Notes under the pieces: model-generated
Told to the model about the DNA's origin: nothing
The model's input: only the letters and a program-made list of their open reading frames with translations
The model's database searches: none
Assembly (NCBI GenBank): GCA_900538705.1
Contig: UPZG01000006.1
Location: 54,231 to 118,230 of the forward strand
Origin: an uncultured Porphyromonadaceae bacterium
GTDB taxonomy: Bacteria; Bacteroidota; Bacteroidia; Bacteroidales; Barnesiellaceae_A
Reading direction: 5' to 3'
DNA: 64,000 nucleotides
Made by a program: the position numbers and the translations under genes
Part shown: positions 26,480 through 34,548 of the stretch, one piece after another
Layout: each line of letters opens with the position of its first letter
Numbering within the stretch: position 1 is the stretch's first letter

Positions 26480-28912
26480 ATGTTTTGTGACAGTGACGAA
26501 AAATCATCACCTATTATGCCGATTTTTGCCGAAGTAAATTTGCCTCAAAAGGACGAAAACTGTGCAGATGTCAATCCCGACGATTTGCCTATACTTACCT
26601 TACGCAATATGGTGCTTTTCCCCGGCGTTGCTATGCCTGTATTAGTAGGACGCGAGAAAACAATGCAACTTGTCAAAGAGGCACAGCGCACCCATAAACC
26701 TATTGGTGTGGTGTGTCAGGTTGATGCTGAGGTGGAAGATCCCGAAGTGAGCGATTTGTATCCTGTAGGCGTGGTAGCTGATGTTATAAAGGTTCTGGAG
26801 ATGCCCGATGAGACGACAACCGTTATTCTGCAAGGCAGACGGCGTTTTGTCGTAGGAGGCCAGACGGCAACACAACCTTATCTGAGGGCGCAAGTGGTTT
26901 TGCTCGAAGATGAGATGCCTGAGAAAAAGGACAAGGAGTATGAGGCTCTTATACTCTCTATCAAGGAGCTTACATTGAAAATGTTGCGTACTATTGGCGA
27001 CCAAGCCAAGGAAATGGCTTTTGCTGTCAATAATATAGACAACGCTGTATATCTTACCAACTTTGTGTGCTGTAACTCTCCTTTAGAACCGGCCGAAAAG
27101 CAAGAAATGCTTTCTATAGATAATCTTAAGGTGAGAGCATTCCGCCTCTATGAAGCATTGAGCCGTGAGGCTCAGTTGCTCGATATAAAAGCTGACATAC
27201 AGTCTAAGACGCGCGAGGGCATCAATCAACAGCAACGAGAGCACTTCTTACAACAGCAGATACGTACCATACAAGAGGAGCTTGGGGGCGATGGTGTAGA
27301 ACAAGAGATACAGGAACTGCGCGATCGTGCCGAACATAAGAAATGGAATGAAAATGTTGCCGAGACTTTTGAAAAAGAGGTCAGGAAGTTGGAACGATTG
27401 CACCCGCAAACCCCCGACTATTCGGTACAGTACAGTTACCTCGAAACATTGCTCAATTTACCATGGAATGACTACAGCCAAGACTCTATCAACCTGAAAG
27501 AGGCACGCGAAGAGCTCGATAAAGACCATTATGGTCTTGAAAAGGTGAAGGAGCGTATCATAGAGCATTTGGCCGTGGTGAAGCTGACAAGCCTTTCTCA
27601 CGCACCTATTTTGTGCCTGTATGGCCCTCCCGGAGTTGGTAAGACGTCGCTGGGCAAGAGTATTGCCAAAGCATTGCACCGTGAGTATGTGCGCATATCG
27701 TTAGGCGGGCTGCACGATGAGGCCGAAATACGGGGCCATCGTCGTACATACATTGGTGCTATGCCGGGGCGTATTATGCAGGCCCTTATAAAGGCGAAGA
27801 AGAGCAATCCTGTTTTTGTCCTCGACGAAATAGACAAAATAGGCAACGATTTCAAGGGCGATCCTGCCTCGGCATTGTTAGAGGTGCTTGACCCGGAGCA
27901 GAATTCGGCATTCCACGATAATTATATCGATATTGACTACGACTTGTCGAATGTCTTTTTTATAGCTACAGCCAACGACCTGAGTACCATATCGCGCCCT
28001 CTGCTTGACCGTATGGAGTTGATAGATATTAGCGGTTATATTCTCGAAGAAAAGATAGAGATTGCCCGCCGTCACCTCATACCCAAACAGATGAAGGCTC
28101 ATGGACTGGAAAAAGGTGATGTAGACATTCCCAAGAAGACGATAGCGGCCATTATAGACCGATATACCCGTGAATCGGGTGTGCGGTTATTGGATAAGAC
28201 TTTGGCCAAGATAATGCGTAAGATTGCTCTGAAAAAGGCCGAAGAAACATCATATAATCCTACGGTTACCGTCGATGACTTGCGCGAATATTTAGGTATA
28301 CCCACTTGTCAGAGTGACAAGTATGAGGGTAATGAATATGCCGGTGTCGTTACAGGACTTGCCTGGACTGCTGTAGGCGGAGAAATTTTGTTTGTAGAGT
28401 CGAGTCTAAGCAAGGGTAAGGGTGAGAAACTTACCCTTACCGGCAATCTGGGCGATGTGATGAAAGAGTCGGCCATGCTGGCTTTGCAGTATATCAAAGC
28501 TCATGCCGATATATTGGGTATCCCTGAGGATGCGTTTGAGAAATGGAACGTGCACATACATGTTCCTGAAGGTGCCATACCCAAGGACGGGCCTTCGGCC
28601 GGTATCACTATGGCTACCTCTTTGGCATCGGCTTTTACGCAGCGTAAGGTGAAAGCCCGTCTTGCAATGACTGGCGAAATAACCTTGCGTGGCAAGGTAT
28701 TGCCTGTGGGTGGTATCAAGGAAAAAATCTTGGCCGCCAAGCGCTCGGGTATCAAAGAAGTTATCCTTTCGGAAGAGAATCGCAAGGATATAGAAGAGAT
28801 TAACGAAATGTATCTGAAGGGATTGACGTTCCATTATGTCAATACTATCAAAGATGTATGGGATATAGCGTTGACCTCGCAAAAAGTGCCTCATGCCTTA
28901 AAAATAGAATAA
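26480..28912 (+). CDS. lon: ATP-dependent protease Lon
   Basis: Lon degrades misfolded and short-lived regulatory proteins in the cytosol. The 810-residue chain has the substrate-binding N domain (LPILTLRNMVLFPGVAMPV), a coiled region, the AAA+ module with Walker A GPPGVGKT and Walker B FVLDEIDKIG, and a serine-lysine protease domain with catalytic S706 (PKDGPSAG) and K749 (GGIKEK). A short acidic leader of about 35 residues precedes the N domain, as is common in Bacteroidetes Lon. The dehydrogenase gene begins 1 bp after its stop. Confidence 0.97.
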   Translation: MFCDSDEKSSPIMPIFAEVNLPQKDENCADVNPDDLPILTLRNMVLFPGVAMPVLVGREKTMQLVKEAQRTHKPIGVVCQVDAEVEDPEVSDLYPVGVVADVIKVLEMPDETTTVILQGRRRFVVGGQTATQPYLRAQVVLLEDEMPEKKDKEYEALILSIKELTLKMLRTIGDQAKEMAFAVNNIDNAVYLTNFVCCNSPLEPAEKQEMLSIDNLKVRAFRLYEALSREAQLLDIKADIQSKTREGINQQQREHFLQQQIRTIQEELGGDGVEQEIQELRDRAEHKKWNENVAETFEKEVRKLERLHPQTPDYSVQYSYLETLLNLPWNDYSQDSINLKEAREELDKDHYGLEKVKERIIEHLAVVKLTSLSHAPILCLYGPPGVGKTSLGKSIAKALHREYVRISLGGLHDEAEIRGHRRTYIGAMPGRIMQALIKAKKSNPVFVLDEIDKIGNDFKGDPASALLEVLDPEQNSAFHDNYIDIDYDLSNVFFIATANDLSTISRPLLDRMELIDISGYILEEKIEIARRHLIPKQMKAHGLEKGDVDIPKKTIAAIIDRYTRESGVRLLDKTLAKIMRKIALKKAEETSYNPTVTVDDLREYLGIPTCQSDKYEGNEYAGVVTGLAWTAVGGEILFVESSLSKGKGEKLTLTGNLGDVMKESAMLALQYIKAHADILGIPEDAFEKWNVHIHVPEGAIPKDGPSAGITMATSLASAFTQRKVKARLAMTGEITLRGKVLPVGGIKEKILAAKRSGIKEVILSEENRKDIEEINEMYLKGLTFHYVNTIKDVWDIALTSQKVPHALKIE

Positions 28913-28913
28913 T

Positions 28914-29888
28914 ATGGAAAAGACAGGTAAGAAAAGACGCATCGTAGTACTCGATGGCTATACCCTCAATCCAGGAGACCTTTCATGGAGTGCCCTGGAA
29001 AGTATGGGCGATTGTGTCGTGTATGAGCGCACATCTCCGTCGCAGGTAGTAGAACGTTGTCGCGATGCCGAGGTGGTGCTGACTAATAAGGTACCCGTTA
29101 TGGCTGCCGAGATAGAACAGTTGCCACGTCTCGAGTATATCGGTGTGTTGGCTACAGGCTATAATGTTGTAGACCTGCAGGCAGCCGCACATCGAGGTAT
29201 AGTGGTGACCAATATTCCGGCATATAGTACAGCCTCGGTAGTACAAATGGTATTTGCACATTTACTGAATGTTACAAATGCCGTGCAGCGCCATAGTGAT
29301 AGTGTCCGAAGGGGCGATTGGACGCGTTGTGCTGACTTCAGTTATACCCTTTCGCGACAAACCGAATTGGAGGGTAAGACCATGGGTATTGTCGGTTTGG
29401 GACATATAGGGAGCCGTGTAGCTTCCGTAGCTCATGCCATGGGTATGAATGTGGTGGCAACGACTTCAAAAAGTCGCGAAGAGTTGCCGTCGTATGTCGT
29501 ACCACTTGCATGGGATGACTTTTTGGCTGCGTGCGATGTCTTATCGTTACATTGTCCGCTCACCGCAAGCACCCGTCATTTGATAGATGCTGAAGCCATA
29601 TCTAAGATGAAAGACGGGGCAATCCTCATTAATACAGGCAGAGGCCCGTTGCTCGACGAACAGGCTGTGGCCGATGCGCTAGAAAGTGGAAAACTGGCTG
29701 CCGCGTGCGTAGATGTACTCTCTACAGAGCCTCCAGCAGCTGATAATCCCTTGTTGTCAGCCCCCAATTGTTATATTACGCCTCACATCGCTTGGGCTAC
29801 GTACGAAGCACGTGTGCGTCTTATGCAGATTGCAGTGGCCAACTTGGAGTCTTATTTTGCCGGTTCTCCGGTCAATCGCGTAGGTTGA
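28914..29888 (+). CDS. D-2-hydroxyacid dehydrogenase (glycerate dehydrogenase type)
   Basis: A 324-residue NAD-dependent dehydrogenase that reduces a 2-keto acid to a D-2-hydroxy acid. The Rossmann motif is GIVGLGHIGSRVA, and the catalytic Arg, Glu and His lie in NTGRGPLLDE, CVDVLSTEPP and CYITPHIAWAT. The closest annotated type in Bacteroidetes is hydroxypyruvate/glycerate dehydrogenase, but the exact substrate cannot be read from sequence. It is coupled to lon (1-bp gap) and followed by a strong terminator. Confidence 0.9.
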   Translation: MEKTGKKRRIVVLDGYTLNPGDLSWSALESMGDCVVYERTSPSQVVERCRDAEVVLTNKVPVMAAEIEQLPRLEYIGVLATGYNVVDLQAAAHRGIVVTNIPAYSTASVVQMVFAHLLNVTNAVQRHSDSVRRGDWTRCADFSYTLSRQTELEGKTMGIVGLGHIGSRVASVAHAMGMNVVATTSKSREELPSYVVPLAWDDFLAACDVLSLHCPLTASTRHLIDAEAISKMKDGAILINTGRGPLLDEQAVADALESGKLAAACVDVLSTEPPAADNPLLSAPNCYITPHIAWATYEARVRLMQIAVANLESYFAGSPVNRVG

Positions 29889-29910
29889 GGATTTCATATT
29901 AAATATATGA

Positions 29911-29945
29911 AGAGGCTGTACCCTTGAAGGTACAGCCTCTTTTTG
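29911..29945 (+). terminator. Strong intrinsic terminator after the lon unit
   Basis: A perfect 12-bp stem (AGAGGCTGTACC and its complement) with a 6-nt loop is followed by five T residues, 22 bp after the dehydrogenase stop. Confidence 0.9.
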
Positions 29946-30017
29946 TGATACGTCACTTATACAGCAGTTGGTCTCGTTTCTGTGTGGAAGATGATTTATG
30001 TGTTATTGGTATAAAAG

Positions 30018-30056
30018 AAAATGAGACTGTCACCGATAATTGGGACAGTCTCATTT
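30018..30056. terminator. Bidirectional terminator between the lon unit and nhaD
   Basis: AAAATGAGACTGTC at 30018-30031 pairs with its complement at 30043-30056 around an 11-nt loop. A-runs and T-runs flank both ends. It lies 50 bp beyond the minus-strand nhaD stop and is its likely terminator. Confidence 0.8.
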
Positions 30057-30105
30057 TGTTGACAGTTAAGTTATGATTTAAAAAGTAGAATCTAATAATC
30101 CTTTA

Positions 30106-31521
30106 TCAGAAACCGTGGAAGGTGTGGATGGGTGGGAACATGATTAACTCGGCAATGAGTATGGCGGCACCTGCAAGATAGCCTAACAAAGCCAACCAAG
30201 AGATGTGTTTCAGATACCAGCCGAAGTTCATCTTTTCCAGACCCATGACTACTACTCCTGCGGCCGAGCCAATGATGAGCATACTACCACCTACACCGGC
30301 ACAGTAAGAGAGTAACAACCAGAAGCCGCCGTCTTGTACAAAGTTCAGACGGTATATGTCTGAGGCTGCCAGAAGGTCAGGTACCTGATCAAACGGCACA
30401 ATTTCATACATACCCATAGCGGCTGCTACAAGAGGTACATTGTCTATAATAGACGATATGCAGCCTAAGAGTACGTTGATGATATATATATTGTGTACTT
30501 TTTCGTCTAGCCAGTCGGCCATGCTACCTAAGATACCAGTGGCTTGCAGTACAGCTACAGCCATGAGGATACCCAGGAAGAAGAGTATAGTTGGCATATC
30601 TATACGTTGCAAGATGCGCGACAGTCTGTTTTGAGGACCATTTGTAAGTGCCTTTTTGTTATACATGAGTTCGGTATATATCCAAATGATACCCAATACG
30701 AAGAGCATTCCGACAAACGGAGGCAGGTGGGTCACTGTTTTGAAAATAGGTACAAAGATGAGGCCACCCACTCCTAAATAGAATAGAGCACTGCGCTCTT
30801 TGGGACTTACAAAGTTGGCAACACCATCTTCGTCTTTGGCTGTGATTGCCGGTAGTTGTCCGCGTAATTTGAAGCTGATAAATAGCAGTGGAACAATGAC
30901 AGCTGTCAAGCTCGGTACTAATAAGTAAGTCATCAGAGCACCAGTAGTAACGTTGTTGTTTACCCACAGCATGATGGTGGTAATATCGCCAATAGGGGAC
31001 CATGCACCTCCGGCATTGGCTGCAATGATAATCATGCTGGCATAGAGCCAACGTTCATGTTGGTCGTTGATTAATTTGCGCAACAGCATCACCATGACAA
31101 TAGAGGTGGTGAGATTGTCGAGTACCGACGACATAAGGAATGTGATAAAAGACAATATCCACACCAAACGAAGTTTGTGGCGGGTTGTAATGTGGCGAGT
31201 TATGATGGTGAAACCTCCGTGTGAGTCTATAAGCTCGACAATAGTCATTGCGCCAATCAGGAAGAACAGCGTAGACGATATATCGCCCAAGTGCCCGATG
31301 ATTTCCACTTGATTGATGTAATCTGTCAGGTGCGAAACATCATATCCATGTTGCGCGGCTTGTTCAACAACATACGGAATAGAGTCGGCTCCTAAGATAA
31401 ACAATACCCACATGAGCATGCCTAAGAGTAAAGCTGTCGCCGACTTGTCAATTTTGATAGAGTGCTCCATGGCTATACATATATAGCCTGCTATGAACAC
31501 TGCAACGAGAGCTACAAGCAT
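30106..31521 (-). CDS. nhaD: Na+/H+ antiporter NhaD
   Basis: A 471-residue inner-membrane exchanger of the ion transporter superfamily. About eleven to thirteen hydrophobic segments are visible, with family motifs SSTLFFLIGAMTIVELIDSHGGF, FLMSSVLDNLTTSIVMVMLLRKL, NAGGAWSPIGDITTIMLW and SSIIDNVPLVAAAMGMY. The polar Asp/Asn/Thr clusters in these helices carry ions. It exports Na+ or Li+ in exchange for protons and is common in Bacteroidales. It is monocistronic, with its own terminator. Confidence 0.95.
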   Translation of the reverse strand: MLVALVAVFIAGYICIAMEHSIKIDKSATALLLGMLMWVLFILGADSIPYVVEQAAQHGYDVSHLTDYINQVEIIGHLGDISSTLFFLIGAMTIVELIDSHGGFTIITRHITTRHKLRLVWILSFITFLMSSVLDNLTTSIVMVMLLRKLINDQHERWLYASMIIIAANAGGAWSPIGDITTIMLWVNNNVTTGALMTYLLVPSLTAVIVPLLFISFKLRGQLPAITAKDEDGVANFVSPKERSALFYLGVGGLIFVPIFKTVTHLPPFVGMLFVLGIIWIYTELMYNKKALTNGPQNRLSRILQRIDMPTILFFLGILMAVAVLQATGILGSMADWLDEKVHNIYIINVLLGCISSIIDNVPLVAAAMGMYEIVPFDQVPDLLAASDIYRLNFVQDGGFWLLLSYCAGVGGSMLIIGSAAGVVVMGLEKMNFGWYLKHISWLALLGYLAGAAILIAELIMFPPIHTFHGF

Positions 31522-31709
31522 AATTGATATTAGATTTAGTTAGTTTTTAATGTGTGCAAAAGTAATATAATATCTTGAAAAGAATTTACGGTGTTAATAA
31601 TGATGATTTTTCGGCAAAGATAATACATTTATGCAAAAATGTGTTGATGAATAGGTTTAGAAAAAATTGTATAGGAGTTGTGCTCTGTAACTTTTATTGG
31701 GGTTGTTTC

Positions 31710-32036
31710 TCATTGCGATACCCATTTCAGTCCGATTACCGAGGCTATCAGCGTAGTAATGAAAAATAATCTTGCAAAGGTGGCTGGCTCATGGAAGAAG
31801 ACGATACCCAGTATTACTGTACCTACAGCTCCTATACCTGTCCATACAGGATATGCAGTACCTATGGGCAGGGTTTGTACCGCTTTTGCCAGGAGTACCA
31901 TACTCAGTATCAGGCATACCAGAAATCCAGCACCCCATAAATAATATTCTGTTCCAGTGGCCCCTTTCATTTTTCCTAAGCAGAAAGCGAAACCCGACTC
32001 GAAGAAGCCCGCAATAATTAAAATAATCCAATTCAT
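31710..32036 (-). CDS. Small multidrug resistance exporter, Gdx/SugE subtype
   Basis: A 108-residue protein with four membrane helices. The essential Glu is E13 (AGFFESGFAF), and GTAYPVWTGIGAVGTVILGI is the signature of the guanidinium-export (Gdx, formerly SugE) branch and not of EmrE. Such proteins work as dual-topology dimers exchanging guanidinium or quaternary cations for protons. It lies 150 bp downstream of two AraC-type regulators on the same strand. I looked for a guanidine riboswitch upstream and found none. Confidence 0.87.
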   Translation of the reverse strand: MNWIILIIAGFFESGFAFCLGKMKGATGTEYYLWGAGFLVCLILSMVLLAKAVQTLPIGTAYPVWTGIGAVGTVILGIVFFHEPATFARLFFITTLIASVIGLKWVSQ

Positions 32037-32186
32037 AGTATAGTTTTTATTGGTATGCCGTTATAGTCGTTTAAGAGTGTTGCATACCTTATGCGGGTAC
32101 AAATTTACATATTTCTTGAGACTCTTCCTGTGTAAAGGAAAAATGTGTTTATGGGATGTGAAGAGGTCGTATGCCTGTATGGAGAG

Positions 32187-33077
32187 TTAGTTTTGCAGGC
32201 GGTATTCGAGAGGGGTATAGCCGGTAACCCGTTTGAAAAGGCTGCAAAAGTATTGTGCCGATGAAAAACCCAATTCAGAGGCTATGACATGTATGCTTTT
32301 GTTGGTTTGCAATAATTGCTTCCGGGCTAACTGCAAGCGCTTCATCTGTATGAAATCTATGCCGCAATAGCCAGTTTCGTGTAAAAGTAGCGCTTCTAAA
32401 TAAGCTGTCGATACATTGAGCGAACGAGCTATGGTTGTAATAGAGGGTAATTCTTGGTGACATGCTTTGGCAGACAGAAAATAGGTCTCAATAATATATT
32501 CTGTCTGGCTGAGAAGTTTCAGGTTACACTCATGCCGAGTGATGAATTGTCGTTTATAGAAGCGTTGGCAGTAGTTGAGCAGCAATGTCAATCGGTTTAC
32601 AAGGATGGTATGGCTGTACTCGTCGATGCCCCAGTCTAATTCTAAACGGAGGTTTTTTAACTCATTGTCTATAATGTTACGCTCGCGTACTGAAAGATGG
32701 AGCGCTTCATCGAGCTTGAAATCGAAAAAAGTAAACTCTTGAATATGTTTCTCTAAGAAAGTTCCGTGCAGCAGTGACGGATGGAATATTAATAAGCAGC
32801 CTTTTGCATGTTGCAGTATGTTGTTCCACTTTGCGGATATAGGCTTGTGCGGAGATGCTGTGATAAGCGTAGCATCGCAATAGTCGCATATTTCCCAGCC
32901 TGTTATACTATTGCACACCGCGTTGTCGTGTAGCAGTATGGCGTATAATCCTATCGGCAAAGAGGGTATGTCGGTAGTCGCATTCAGTTCAATGATGCTT
33001 ATAAGTGGATGCCGAGTCTTCACATGCAACAAGTGGTTGCATTGTGATATGGATTTTATCTTTATTGCTTTTTCCAT
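32187..33077 (-). CDS. AraC-family transcriptional regulator (first of a tandem pair)
   Basis: A 296-residue regulator. The C-terminal 100 residues hold the two helix-turn-helix units of AraC proteins, with the signature IASELGFSSAQYFCSLFKRVTGYTPLEYR. The N-terminal part is a cupin-like sensor domain with no metal ligands that I can identify. It is a paralogue of the gene 12 bp upstream: both share the HPLISI/HPLVSV opening, the EALHLS(V/D)E motif and the RFYxRQFITR segment. The inducer is unknown. Confidence 0.9.
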   Translation of the reverse strand: MEKAIKIKSISQCNHLLHVKTRHPLISIIELNATTDIPSLPIGLYAILLHDNAVCNSITGWEICDYCDATLITASPHKPISAKWNNILQHAKGCLLIFHPSLLHGTFLEKHIQEFTFFDFKLDEALHLSVRERNIIDNELKNLRLELDWGIDEYSHTILVNRLTLLLNYCQRFYKRQFITRHECNLKLLSQTEYIIETYFLSAKACHQELPSITTIARSLNVSTAYLEALLLHETGYCGIDFIQMKRLQLARKQLLQTNKSIHVIASELGFSSAQYFCSLFKRVTGYTPLEYRLQN

Positions 33078-33089
33078 GATTGCGTGTTG

Positions 33090-33989
33090 TCACGCAGGTA
33101 GTTTGCGGTATTCGCTTGGGGTGCATCCTACCCGCTTTTTGAAGATGCGAGTGAAGTGTTGAGGGTATTGAAATCCCAGTTCGTAAGCAATTTGGTTGAC
33201 TGTTTTTTCAGTGCCTATTATCTTCTCTTTTGCCAAATCAATGATTTTGTTCTGAATGTATTCTTGGGGTGACTTGCCTGTCTCTTTTTTGACCAGGTCT
33301 CCGAAGTAATTGGGCGATAAACAAATCTTGTCGGCAAAATATTTTACTGAGGGTAATCCGTTTTGCAACGCCTTATTGTCGGAAAAATAAGCATCGAGTA
33401 GTTCTTCAAATTGTGTCAGAGCATCTCGGTTGACCGTTTTTCGGGTGATAAATTGTCTCTCGTAGAAGCGCATACAGTAGTCGAGTAGCAACTCTATATT
33501 GCGCGATATAAGTCGTTTGCTATGCTTGTCGATAGGATGAAGCACTTCGAGTTTTATTTTATCGAGGCAGTCGGTAAAGATATCTTTCTCCTCGTCTGAA
33601 AGATGCAAAGCTTCGTTGGAGTTGTATGAGAAAAACGAGTAGTGCCTTATCTCTTGTCCTAACGATGTGCCTCGTATCAGATCAGGGTGGAATAGGAGGC
33701 CTTTTGCCAAGGGTTTTGCTCCTTCGGCCATTTCTATTGCAGTAACCTGTCCTGGGGCAAAACTTGTAACTGTACCCTCTTGATAGTCGTAGGTTTGTCG
33801 GCCATAGCGTATATCGCCGCATTTTACCTGTTTCAGGAATAGGGCATATATGCCATAATGTAAAGTAAATCGTGTAGGGAACCGAGTGGCTTGTGACAAA
33901 TCTACGACGCTAACTAACGGATGTATTGTCTCCAATCCGAACAGTTTGTTGTACACGTCTACCGTGTCGAGTTGTATTACGTTTTCCAT
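33090..33989 (-). CDS. AraC-family transcriptional regulator (second of a tandem pair)
   Basis: A 299-residue protein with an N-terminal cupin-like domain (about 1-170) and a C-terminal double helix-turn-helix ending in IAYELGFQYPQHFTRIFKKRVGCTPSEYR. It shares its layout and several motifs with the neighbouring regulator and arose by tandem duplication. It is the first gene of a minus-strand run of two regulators followed by the SMR exporter, so control of that exporter or of their own operon is the simplest inference. Confidence 0.9.
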   Translation of the reverse strand: MENVIQLDTVDVYNKLFGLETIHPLVSVVDLSQATRFPTRFTLHYGIYALFLKQVKCGDIRYGRQTYDYQEGTVTSFAPGQVTAIEMAEGAKPLAKGLLFHPDLIRGTSLGQEIRHYSFFSYNSNEALHLSDEEKDIFTDCLDKIKLEVLHPIDKHSKRLISRNIELLLDYCMRFYERQFITRKTVNRDALTQFEELLDAYFSDNKALQNGLPSVKYFADKICLSPNYFGDLVKKETGKSPQEYIQNKIIDLAKEKIIGTEKTVNQIAYELGFQYPQHFTRIFKKRVGCTPSEYRKLPA

Positions 33990-34120
33990 AAGACTTCCTG
34001 CTATATATGCAGCAAAATTAATTATTATTGTAATAGAAGATTCTATCTACCAGTCGAAACCGTAAATCAGTTACTAAACTCAGTAATATATATACAATGG
34101 GGAGAATGGCATAAACGATA

Positions 34121-34153
34121 AAAAGCCTTGAAGCTAAGAGCTTCAAGGCTTTC
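34121..34153 (-). terminator. Terminator of tRNA-Asp
   Basis: AAAAGCCTTGAAG pairs with CTTCAAGGCTTT around a 7-nt loop. On the minus strand it is followed by TTTTTATC, 12 bp after the tRNA 3' end. Confidence 0.85.
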
Positions 34154-34164
34154 TTCTGCTTTCG

Positions 34165-34238
34165 CGGTGCGTACGGGACTCGAACCCGTGACCCCATGCG
34201 TGACAGGCATGTATTCTAACCAGCTGAACTAACGCACC
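34165..34238 (-). tRNA. tRNA-Asp (anticodon GTC)
   Basis: A 74-nt cloverleaf on the minus strand: acceptor stem GGTGCGT/ACGCACC with discriminator G, D-arm containing AGCTGGTTAGAAT, anticodon loop CTGTCAC (anticodon complement at 34202-34204), and T-arm CGGGTTCGAGTCCCG. The 3' CCA is not encoded. Confidence 0.97.
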
Positions 34239-34256
34239 GTTTTTTGTTTTGCGGTG

Positions 34257-34264
34257 CAAAGATA
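34257..34264 (-). promoter_or_regulatory. -7 promoter element of tRNA-Asp
   Basis: The plus strand CAAAGATA reads TATCTTTG on the minus strand, a perfect TAnnTTTG, placed about 18 bp upstream of the tRNA 5' end, a normal distance for a short tRNA leader. Confidence 0.6.
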
Positions 34265-34443
34265 GGGCGAATGCTTGTATTATGCAAGTCTTTTGCAATT
34301 TTTTTGTTGTCTATTTTGTGTTTTTTATTTCGCTGTAGGTCTTTTATTATCTCTATTTATTATTAATGTATTGATATTTAGTCTGCTATGAGATATTATG
34401 GTATAGATAGAAATGTCGGAATATCATTTGCAATTATACACCA

Positions 34444-34476
34444 CGGGGCTGCAACTATATAAATTGTTGCAGCCCC
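34444..34476 (-). terminator. Hairpin downstream of rho
   Basis: GGGGCTGCAAC pairs perfectly with GTTGCAGCCCC around an 11-nt loop, 72 bp beyond the rho stop on the minus strand. There is no clear U-tract, so it may be an RNA 3'-end stabiliser and not a true terminator. Confidence 0.45.
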
Positions 34477-34548
34477 GGGCTATGTGGTGAAGGTCGTACC
34501 ACGTGTTCTTGTGATGAAAAACTAAGGTCGTGGTATGCTCCGGTTTTG

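Larger units (their letters stand above)
34239..34548. other. Intergenic region between tRNA-Asp and rho
   Basis: About 310 bp of very AT-rich DNA. The part next to the tRNA should hold its promoter (the minus strand reads TATCTTTG near 34257-34264, a perfect -7 element). The only other structure is the hairpin at 34444-34476. I see no gene. Confidence 0.5.

Noticed and set aside
32037..32186. Guanidine riboswitch upstream of the SMR exporter
   Set aside because: None of the class I, II or III core motifs that I know could be placed on the minus strand here.
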